From Burkholderiales bacterium (GTDB lineage: Bacteria; Pseudomonadota; Gammaproteobacteria; Burkholderiales; Burkholderiaceae_B): DNA of 64,000 nucleotides. Under the pieces are notes generated by a model, which searched no databases, was not told the DNA's origin, and saw nothing but the letters and a program-made list of their open reading frames with translations. Within the stretch, counting starts at the first letter, position 1. The number at the start of each line of letters is the position of its first letter. Position numbers and translations under genes: made by a program. The stretch lies in the NCBI GenBank assembly GCA_021299735.1, contig JAJTEM010000005.1:62001-126000 (forward strand). Direction: 5' to 3'. Of this stretch, positions 56,866-64,000 are shown piece by piece.

Positions 56866-56914
56866 TTCGTTAAATCTTGGTGAATGATCAAGTCATTGTA
56901 CGGTAAAGCTTGTC

Positions 56915-58999
56915 TTATTGCCCTGCAAGCACAACCGGCGTCAAAAAGATTAACAGTTCAGCACGGCGCTTGGATTCATTTTTGCCTCGGAACAACACGC
57001 CCAATCCAGGAATATCGCCCAAGAACGGTGTTTTATCGCTCAGTATGTTGTCATCTTCTTCGAAAATACCACCCAGAACTACAGTACCGCCGTCAGTCAC
57101 CAACACTTTCGTTTTCACCCGACGAGTATCGATCGCTGGTCCGTTGGAAGTCTCGATACCGATAGAGTCTTTTGCAATATCAACATCGAGCAACACAGTC
57201 CCATCAGGCGCAATTTGCGGCGTCACCGCCAGCTTCAAGTTGGCTTCTTTGAATTCGGTGGCCGTTGCACCGCTGCTCGTCGCAATTTGGTATGGAATTT
57301 CTGTACCCTGCTCGATCAAGGCTGGCTCTTTGTTCGAAGTAATCACTCTGGGGTTTGAAACCGTGCGCACCTTGTTTTCAAGCTCAAGAGCCCGAAGCTG
57401 CAAATTAATCACCCGCGTCGAGTTGGCATTGAACAGGGTATAAGCAAAGTTGGTAGCACCTTCAACGCCGCTGTTTACAAAGTTACCCCTACCAAATTGA
57501 TCACCAACATCAGCAAAGCCAGGATCTGCTCGAGAAGACAACGCCCTCATTCGTACTCCCAGATCTTTTGATACTGAGGTATCCGCCAATACAACACGCG
57601 CTTCAATCATCACCTGCTTCACAGGCTTGTCCAGCCCATTGATGATCATGCTGATTCGTTCAAGCCTGCTAGGAGTATCTTGAACAAAAATCTGGCTAGT
57701 GCGCTCATCTGAAATCAAAGTGCCCCGAGTCGACAAAAGCTTGGAGTCCTCAGACTTGATCAACGCTACCAAGTCTGCGGTTTTTTGGTAACTCACCTGA
57801 AACACCTTCGATGCCAGAGGCTCCATCTCATCCTGCGCACGGCGATTGGCAGTTTGAAATTGATCGTTGACGACATCGGCGGGAGTGGAAACCAACAACA
57901 CATTACCCGACTGGCTAGAAACAAGACCCTTGGAGCGCATCACAATGTCAAGCGCCTGGTCCCAAGGTACATCTTTCAGAAACACTGTCACCTTACCCTT
58001 CACAGAGTCGCTCAATACAAGGTTCATTTTCGTGAAATCTGCGAAAACCTGCATCACTGTGCGTATATCCGCATCCTTGAAGTCAAGCGTAATGGGGCGG
58101 CCTATGTACCTGGCAACCGTACTCTGCTCCGGAGTGGGTGCCTTGAGTTCTATTGCCTTGGACTGCACTGCAGCAGTTTGTAAAGGTGGAGTCACCTCGA
58201 CTTCAACCACTGATCCGTTCTGACGCACTGTGTGCGTAGCTCCATTCAGCTTCATTTGAACCGTTAGCGCAACATCGCCTGGTTTCAACTCAACCTGTGA
58301 AATTGGTGAATCTCCCGTAGTTTGCAACTGCGGCTTTACCCCAGGAGCAAGCCGGACATTGGCAAACCTTACATTCAACTGGTCATTGCGCAAATTTGCA
58401 TCTGCCACGATGTCGGACCGGTCAAACTCCAACCTGAGTATCCATTTGCCGGCCACCTTGTTCCAAGTCCAGGCTTTCATCACCGGCCCTTCTGCAATCA
58501 CGGCAGGCTTGCCTAGAACTTGCGCAACTGTCTCTTTCAACATACTGTTCTCAGACAATACTGAGGTCTGAGCGCTTCCTGGAATGAATGGCTTTGGTCC
58601 AGAGAATGTCAACTCCACCGAACTGTCTTTTTGATTTAGTTTAATTTCATAATTTTGAGCCAACTCAAATACCAGTCTGCTTTTTCCACCTGCAGCAATC
58701 AACTGGGTCTTCTTGATCCTGCTGTCTGAAGGCAAACTCAGCGGAAGCGAGTTGTTACTCAACTCCAAAGGAAAGTCAACCACCTGTCGCGCCGGGTTTG
58801 CAATTCGAAACAAACCCAACTTGCCATCAAATACCTGGTCAAACACCAGCGTCACGCGGGATTGATCGGCCAGCTCCTCCAGCTTGGCATCTACCACAGC
58901 CAGAGCATGTACCTGGGAACACAATAGCAAACCGGTTACGAGTACCGCTGCTTGGGGACAGGACCGAAAAAATACGGATTTAAATAGTCGATTGTTCAT
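56915..58999 (-). CDS. pilQ: Type IV pilus secretin PilQ
   Basis: 694 residues. Forms the outer-membrane pore for the pilus. Signal peptide (AAVLVTGLLLCSQVHA), then two AMIN-type domains (LFRIANPARQVVDFPLEL), an STN/N0 domain (ITLDFKDADIRTVMQVFADFT), an N1 domain with the loop between them, and the secretin core (VRTVSNPRVITSNKEPALIEQG; GTVVLGGIFEEDDN). The C-terminal ELLIFLTPVVL ends the barrel. Overlaps pilP by 4 bp (ATGA). Conserved pilMNOPQ order. Confidence 0.96.
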   Translation of the reverse strand: MNNRLFKSVFFRSCPQAAVLVTGLLLCSQVHALAVVDAKLEELADQSRVTLVFDQVFDGKLGLFRIANPARQVVDFPLELSNNSLPLSLPSDSRIKKTQLIAAGGKSRLVFELAQNYEIKLNQKDSSVELTFSGPKPFIPGSAQTSVLSENSMLKETVAQVLGKPAVIAEGPVMKAWTWNKVAGKWILRLEFDRSDIVADANLRNDQLNVRFANVRLAPGVKPQLQTTGDSPISQVELKPGDVALTVQMKLNGATHTVRQNGSVVEVEVTPPLQTAAVQSKAIELKAPTPEQSTVARYIGRPITLDFKDADIRTVMQVFADFTKMNLVLSDSVKGKVTVFLKDVPWDQALDIVMRSKGLVSSQSGNVLLVSTPADVVNDQFQTANRRAQDEMEPLASKVFQVSYQKTADLVALIKSEDSKLLSTRGTLISDERTSQIFVQDTPSRLERISMIINGLDKPVKQVMIEARVVLADTSVSKDLGVRMRALSSRADPGFADVGDQFGRGNFVNSGVEGATNFAYTLFNANSTRVINLQLRALELENKVRTVSNPRVITSNKEPALIEQGTEIPYQIATSSGATATEFKEANLKLAVTPQIAPDGTVLLDVDIAKDSIGIETSNGPAIDTRRVKTKVLVTDGGTVVLGGIFEEDDNILSDKTPFLGDIPGLGVLFRGKNESKRRAELLIFLTPVVLAGQ

Positions 59000-59499
59000 T
59001 GAGCATCCTCAGATGTATTCACTGGCATCAGGTTCAATTCAAGGCGCTTGCCGCCCGCCACAGAGTTTATTGGCGACAGCACAACTCGCCCCGGTCCAAA
59101 CGAGGTCACTTTGTACGCACCCAACACATAACTACCTACCCCTACAACATGGTCTTTTTGTCCGTCATTCAAAATGGCCACCCGCTGGCCAGCCGATTCA
59201 ATGAGCCCTGTCAGGCGTAGCGTCTCTGCCGCAGAATCAATTGCCGCGCTCAGGCTTGCAGCTTCGCTCCCCTCGGCGCTTGCCCACTGAAACAGGCGAC
59301 CAGTAATGAGAGGCAAATCCTCCGCCTGAACACTTAAGCTCCCCGTTTGTTCTACGAATTCAGGTGCAACTTGTGCTTGTTTATGACCCTTATTCAGGCG
59401 TTGCATCAATTCGGACATCGCCACTGCATGTTTCTCGTTGGGATCACCCAACTCCGGAAAAAAAGGCACCAGTAACACCGCGAAAAGAAAATCCATCAT
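58996..59499 (-). CDS. pilP: Type IV pilus assembly protein PilP (atypical N-terminus)
   Basis: 167 residues. Periplasmic partner of PilN/PilO and PilQ. The C-terminal beta domain is recognisable: GLIESAGQRVAILNDGQKDHVVGVGSYVLGAYKV. PilP is normally a lipoprotein; here the N-terminus reads MMDFLFAVLLVPFFPELGDP, hydrophobic but without a lipobox Cys, so it may be held by an uncleaved helix or be secreted. Two other reading frames over this segment do not restore a lipobox. Starts inside the end of pilO (4-bp overlap). Confidence 0.88.
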   Translation of the reverse strand: MMDFLFAVLLVPFFPELGDPNEKHAVAMSELMQRLNKGHKQAQVAPEFVEQTGSLSVQAEDLPLITGRLFQWASAEGSEAASLSAAIDSAAETLRLTGLIESAGQRVAILNDGQKDHVVGVGSYVLGAYKVTSFGPGRVVLSPINSVAGGKRLELNLMPVNTSEDAQ

Positions 59500-60110
59500 G
59501 GCTTTTGCTCCTCTTGAAGCTGCTGCGCATCTGCGGGCAGTTGAGCAAAGGCATTCAATTCACCATTCATTTGCCAGCCACCTTCGTCAGTCAAATGCTT
59601 AATGTCGAATTCCTTCAGACTCACTTGACGACTAAGCGCTGCAATGTGATTGGGCAAACGAGAAATTGAATCGCCACTGCCACGTAAACTGACTTTCACG
59701 GGAACAACTCGCATCACCTCCAGGTTCAGTGGCTCTTTGGGTGTGAACTCGGCCAGCTTTATGTTGTGGTCAAGAATCAGATCGTTAATCCGTCCTAGCA
59801 AAGAGGCGAGTTCCCGCTCTGTCGGCAATGCCATTTTCAACAGGGGTAACTGCACCTCCAACTGAGCCAACTCAGCTTCAATCTCTGAGCGGTCCAGCAA
59901 CAATTTTGATTGCGTGTCCAGGCGCGTCAGGGATTCCTGAATATTGGCATCAAGTTGAGTACTCATCGTCAAACAGTCTTTCCAAAACAGAAAAAAACCC
60001 AGCACCAGAAAAAGAAGCCAAAGCCCGGCCATCAACAACAATCTTTGTGACACCGAAAGGGAAGGTAACTCGTTGGCTAAATCCCGAAAACTCATCTCAT
60101 CTAGGCGCAT
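59496..60110 (-). CDS. pilO: Type IV pilus inner-membrane protein PilO
   Basis: 204 residues from ATG 60110, favoured because GAGGTG lies 6-8 nt upstream. One N-terminal membrane helix (QRLLLMAGLWLLFLVLGFFLFW), a coiled coil (residues about 45-80) and a ferredoxin-like C-terminal domain (VMRVVPVKVSLRGSGDSISRL). Forms a heterodimer with PilN that aligns the pilus machine with the secretin. Overlaps pilN by 14 bp and pilP by 4 bp. Confidence 0.92.
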   Translation of the reverse strand: MRLDEMSFRDLANELPSLSVSQRLLLMAGLWLLFLVLGFFLFWKDCLTMSTQLDANIQESLTRLDTQSKLLLDRSEIEAELAQLEVQLPLLKMALPTERELASLLGRINDLILDHNIKLAEFTPKEPLNLEVMRVVPVKVSLRGSGDSISRLPNHIAALSRQVSLKEFDIKHLTDEGGWQMNGELNAFAQLPADAQQLQEEQKP

Positions 60111-60675
60111 TTTCAACACCTCTCAATACAGCCTTGATCTCAAACAGGTGGCGATTACCCTGTACTTTCTTATCAGTGCCGCTTGGTTCTGTAACAGACA
60201 CCAAATCAACCGAAACAAACAGACTGTTGCCTGTTTCCATTTGATCCACCCATTGTGCAAGACTAGATACTGCATCTGTAAACCCATTAATAGTTAGTAC
60301 GTCTTGGCTGACGAGCAAACTAGTCATCGACACACTGGAGGGCACGGTCGCATCCAGATATGAAATCCAACGACTTGGCAGAATCGATTCCTTCTCCACC
60401 GCCTCCAATGCATTGACCTGGCGACTCAACACCGCAACCCGGTTCTTCATGGCCTGAACCTGTGCTACCTGCGCGGCCAGCTCAGATTCCATCGCGCTCA
60501 AATTGCCAAGAAACGCCTCTTGTCGAGCCACACGTTCCTGAAACTCACCACCAATCGCATAACAGACACCCAAACCCAAAACCGCACCCATTGCCAGCTC
60601 TGCTACCACGCGACGCTTTCTGCGCGTCTCGCGCAACGCCCGGTAGGGATAAAGATTGAATAAAATTATTCGCAT
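60097..60675 (-). CDS. pilN: Type IV pilus inner-membrane protein PilN
   Basis: 192 residues. The N-terminal cytoplasmic RIILFNLYPYRALRE is the PilM-binding motif (INLLPYR in relatives). A single helix (AELAMGAVLGLGVCYAIGG) follows, then a coiled coil (QEAFLGNLSAMESELAAQ) and a periplasmic ferredoxin-like domain. Partners: PilM in the cytoplasm, PilO in the periplasm. ATG 60675 lies inside the end of pilM. Confidence 0.93.
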   Translation of the reverse strand: MRIILFNLYPYRALRETRRKRRVVAELAMGAVLGLGVCYAIGGEFQERVARQEAFLGNLSAMESELAAQVAQVQAMKNRVAVLSRQVNALEAVEKESILPSRWISYLDATVPSSVSMTSLLVSQDVLTINGFTDAVSSLAQWVDQMETGNSLFVSVDLVSVTEPSGTDKKVQGNRHLFEIKAVLRGVENAPR

Positions 60676-61634
60676 GGCATAGCCTCCAATGCGCCAAATG
60701 GCACCACATCATCATGCCAACGTCCCTGCAACTCTTTTCGGGGGGAAATATCAATCAAACGTGGAGACAAGACTTGACTGCGCTTGGCAGTTGATTCGCA
60801 TCCTTTCGCGTACATCAACTCTCCACCCAAAATCAACCTCACCGAGGCAACGTCCTCAGGCGCTCCGTCCCGCGTCCATGTGGATACGAGGCGCTCAAGC
60901 GCTGAAATCGCTTGCACAACCGAGAAGCCCTCCTCGTTGTGCTCCCAGCTCTCATTGAACAAAACGCCATGTGAGAAAACTGCCAATCGAATTTGATGGC
61001 GAGACAGATCGCCGTGCAACAGAAAACGGACATCAGCCGATTTCAACGCCGCCGGTACCATCTGCAAATAACCGTTCATGGCGGCCACTGCGTCCAGCGT
61101 GATGCCCAGACAGGTGAGCCCACAGGACTGGCAAGCGCGCATGATTTCGTCAACCTGCTTTTGATCAATTCCCGCAACAGCAAGGCTGACGCTACCATCT
61201 GACAGCTGCGCCTTCACCTGCCAATCGAAAGCAGCCTCACGTTCAGATTGCCCGGCAGCAGCCTCCATCAGTTCCTGAATCTGAAACCGGATAATGTTCT
61301 CACGCTCATCTTTTGCAACACCAATCTCGCCCAAATAAGCATGTTTGGACGGCACTGAAACCACCACAAATTGCGGCTTGATTAGAGTTGGGGGCAGCTC
61401 CTGGATTGCTGCAGCGATCGCTTGTCGCAGTGATGCCGCCGTCAACATGGCATCATCTTGGGGGACAAGCTCCAAAACACCACCGCCCGAGGCACGAATC
61501 GACTTAAAGGACAAACACCCCTTGCGCTCAATTTCACCGTAAACCCAACGACATCGATCCCCGCTAAAAGAGATGGACAGAGCATAGGCCGCACCAGCGT
61601 GTAACTTAAGGAATAAATTTTGAACAAATTTCAT
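60666..61634 (-). CDS. pilM: Type IV pilus actin-like ATPase PilM
   Basis: 322 residues, somewhat shorter than the usual 350 or so. Cytoplasmic actin-fold protein binding the PilN N-terminus. It has FVVVSVPSKHAYLGEIGV, ENIIRFQIQELM (the membrane-side loop), LTCLGITLDAVAAMNGY and a late LILGGELMYAKGC. The canonical ATP-binding N-terminal motif (GIDIGS-type) is not present; residues 15-25 read AYALSISFSGDRC. First gene of pilMNOPQ, divergent from ponA (180 bp between starts). Confidence 0.88.
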   Translation of the reverse strand: MKFVQNLFLKLHAGAAYALSISFSGDRCRWVYGEIERKGCLSFKSIRASGGGVLELVPQDDAMLTAASLRQAIAAAIQELPPTLIKPQFVVVSVPSKHAYLGEIGVAKDERENIIRFQIQELMEAAAGQSEREAAFDWQVKAQLSDGSVSLAVAGIDQKQVDEIMRACQSCGLTCLGITLDAVAAMNGYLQMVPAALKSADVRFLLHGDLSRHQIRLAVFSHGVLFNESWEHNEEGFSVVQAISALERLVSTWTRDGAPEDVASVRLILGGELMYAKGCESTAKRSQVLSPRLIDISPRKELQGRWHDDVVPFGALEAMPCE

Positions 61635-61814
61635 GAGTCAACCCTGAACAAGGTAGAGCTTCAGGGTAGTGAATTCAGCGAAGCCGGCTAACCCTCATTG
61701 GAGGGGTATAACCACAAGGGGGAGAGCGCGAATTCACCGCTGGAGTCAACGGCCGGAAATTCCTGTGCGTTGGCAGATACAATATAGGAACCAACACCAA
61801 TACTTTTCCGACCT

Positions 61815-64000
61815 GTGAATTCAAAAAAAATCCGCCTCAAGCATCGCTCCGACGGCTTCATTGCTACCACCCTCAGTGTATTGATCGGCCTTGGAGTCTC
61901 AGGGGCCCTCCTGGTTGGCGTGGCCTTGGCACTTATTTTCCCCAAGTTGCCAGATCTCGATACCCTGACCGACTACAGACCCAAAGTGCCGCTACGCGTG
62001 TTGACAACGGATGGTGTGCTGATCGGTGAGTTTGGAGAAGAAAGACGCAGGCCAGTCGACATCACCGAGGTCCCATTGGTGATGCAGCAGGCGATTCTGG
62101 CGGCAGAAGACGACCGGTTCTACGAACACGGCGGTATCGATTTTATGGGGGTTGCGCGCGCATTAATCACCAACGTCACCTCGGGTGGTCGCACACAGGG
62201 CGCAAGTACAATCACCATGCAGGTTGCCCGCAATTTTTTCCTGACACGAGACAAAACCTGGACCCGTAAACTGTACGAAGTACTGCTGGCCTACAAAATC
62301 GAAGGCAGCCTGAGCAAAGACGAAATTCTGGAGTTGTACATTAACCAGATTTATCTGGGACAGCGCGCTTACGGATTCCAATCAGCCTCCCAGGTGTATT
62401 TCGGGAAACCCCTGCGCGACATCAACGCTGCTGAAGCGGCCATGCTTGCGGGCTTGCCCAAAGCCCCATCAGCCTACAATCCAATCGTGAATCCCAGCCG
62501 CGCACGGGTTCGCCAGGAATACGTGTTGCGTCGCATGAATGAACTGGAGTATCTCGATGACAAGCAGTTCGAGGCAGCACTGAAAACAGAGCTTGTTTAC
62601 CGAAACCGCAAAACAAATGACGATGACATTGAGGCCACCACGGGCCTGACCATCAACGCCGACTACGCAGCAGAAATGGCTCGCCAGGCTGTGGTTGAAA
62701 TGTATGGCGAGGAAGCCTACACCTCGGGGATCACAGTCACCACCACCCTGATCGCCAAAGAGCAACGTGCAGCGCAACGCGCCTTGCGCAACAGCGTGAT
62801 GGACTATGAACTACGTCAATTCTTCCGCGGCCCTGAGGGTTATATAGAGCTGCCAAACAACCCAAAAGAAGCCGAGGAAGTGATTGGAGACAACATCAGC
62901 GACTACACTGACTACGGCTTTTTACAAAGTGCGGTTGTGCTGTCAGCCAGCCCCACCGAAGTAGTTGTATCACAAGGTGCAGGGGCACCTCTGAAACTCA
63001 CTGGGGCCAGCCTAAAGCCCGCTGAAAGCTGGTTGAATGATCGCGCCCCGGCCAACAAACGCCTGAAACGCGGTGCCGTGGTGCGCATTCTGAAGCGCAA
63101 AGACCAACCGCCCATGCTCACACAACTGCCCGAGGTCGAAGCTGCATTTATTGCCATCAGCGCCAAAGACGGGGCTATCCGCGCATTGTCAGGCGGCTTT
63201 GAATTCTCGCGCAACAAGTTCAATCACGTCACCCAGGCAACACGCCAACCAGGCTCGTCATTCAAGTCTTTTGTTTACTCAGCAGCACTTGAAAAAGGCA
63301 TTACACCGACCACACTGGTGGCCGATGAGCCTATTTTTGTGCCCGCTGACACCCCGGGCGGCAAGGACTGGAGCCCTAAGAATTATGACGGCAAATACGA
63401 TGGCCCCATGTTGCTTAAGGAAGGCCTGGCCAAATCCAAAAACATGGTATCCATTCGGGTGCTACAAAAAATTACCCCGCAGTATGGTCAGCGTTGGGCC
63501 ACACAATTTGGCTTTCCCGCAGCCAACGTACCCCCTTACCTCACCATGGCACTTGGCGCAGTAACAACTAACCCCTTGCAAATGGCCAGTGCATATGCAG
63601 TATTTGCCAACTCGGGTTATCGAGTTAAGCCCTATTGCACGCCCTGCTGTTGCAGGCGAGGAAGCAAATCGTGTAATCGACGCGCGCAACGCTTTTCTGA
63701 CCACCCGCCTGCTGCGTGAAGTGGTTGAACGAGGCACCGCAACAAAAGCCAAGGTACTTAATCGTGGCGACATAGTGGGTAAAACTGGCACCACCAACGA
63801 CAGCCACGATGCCTGGTTCGCAGGCTACAACAGCGATATTTCGGCAGTGGCTTGGGTGGGCTATGATCAGCCGCGCAACCTGGGGGCACGCGAAACCGGT
63901 GGAGGTCTAGCCCTGCCAATTTGGATCGATTACATGAAGGTTGCCCTGGCAGATTTACCCGAGCAACCCCAGGTGGTGCCGCCAGGCATTGAATTCATTG
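61815..64000 (+). pseudogene. mrcA: Class A penicillin-binding protein 1A, reading frame broken near 63,635 (gene runs off the window)
   Basis: Peptidoglycan glycosyltransferase/transpeptidase. GTG 61815 starts a frame with a membrane anchor (LSVLIGLGVSGALLVGVALALIF), the GT51 domain (AILAAEDDRFYEHGGIDFMG; GASTITMQVARNFF; PKAPSAYNP) and the first transpeptidase motifs RQPGSSFKSF (SxxK) and SKNMVS (SxN). After SGYRVKPY (63612-63635) this frame goes off-family and stops at 63719. The expected continuation (AGEEANRVIDARNAF, then the KTG motif GKTGTTND) is in the next frame, from about 63634 to the window end. Relatives have about 15 more residues at the joint, so a deletion of about 44-47 nt is likely, or an assembly error. 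As read, no protein would have both SxxK and KTG. Confidence 0.8.

Noticed and set aside
1-64000. CRISPR arrays, rRNA, tRNA, intact insertion sequences or prophage
   Set aside because: No regularly spaced repeats, tRNA-like cloverleaf ends, rRNA signatures, complete transposase with flanking inverted repeats, or phage structural genes were seen on reading the window. Absence of a tRNA is by eye only; a tRNA scan would be decisive.

Overview
The window looks like a chromosomal segment of a betaproteobacterium of the order Burkholderiales. The gene order ssb-MFS-uvrA, pilMNOPQ-aroK-aroB-dgt-(RAYT)-gltB-gltD and aspS-nudB, the methanolan-type EpsL/E/F/G exopolysaccharide set and the moderate GC content fit that group. 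A marine or freshwater Limnobacter-like organism is my best guess, but that is inference from gene content and not a database match.

Layout. 1-4.1 kb (minus strand): end of a DNA-damage ligase operon (ATP-dependent ligase cut by the window edge, ligase-associated exonuclease), then a cardiolipin-synthase-like PLD protein and an EEP-family nuclease/phosphatase. 4.4-6.3 kb: an acyltransferase-3/SGNH fusion. 6.5-9.9 kb: a compact housekeeping operon FmdB-DUF502-aspS-nudB. 10-12.9 kb: a membrane fatty acid desaturase divergent from an AraC-type regulator, and a DUF411 lipoprotein. 12.9-31 kb: a large exopolysaccharide (EPS) locus with an initiating sugar-phosphate transferase, galE, O-acyltransferases, glycosyltransferases, the EpsL/EpsE/EpsF/EpsG export and chain-length machinery, Wzy- and Wzx-like proteins, an unrecognised secreted protein and an embedded acylpyruvate hydrolase. 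The two divergent promoter regions of the locus share a bipartite sequence element whose two halves are spaced 18 bp in one copy and 8 bp in the other.

31-38 kb: an orphan effector-like protein (possible ADP-ribosyltransferase fold), ssb, an MFS exporter, uvrA and an MscS channel. 38-44.3 kb: an accessory island of three large or unusual proteins (a kinase-like protein with a C-terminal hydrophobic segment, and two long proteins with hydrophobic hairpins). Shared short motifs link the three. The island surrounds a Zur-family repressor gene, with a perfect 7-1-7 Zur-type operator between zur and one of the large genes and a Fur-like 6-1-6 palindrome before the other. This metal-controlled cluster is the strongest candidate for an undescribed system here.

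44.4-50.6 kb: gltD and gltB. 50.7-53.3 kb: a REP-like palindrome, an operator-like 15-bp palindrome and a convergent pair of paralogous orphan genes. 53.4-61.6 kb: a catalytically degenerate RAYT-type transposase, then dgt, aroB, aroK and pilQPONM in one tight minus-strand run. 61.8-64 kb: the start of a class A penicillin-binding protein gene (ponA/mrcA), whose reading frame breaks near 63,635 ahead of the KTG motif.

No rRNA, tRNA, CRISPR array or intact insertion sequence was recognised. Starts were chosen by eye from ribosome-binding sites, overlaps and family N-termini. Family names come from motif recognition, without a search.
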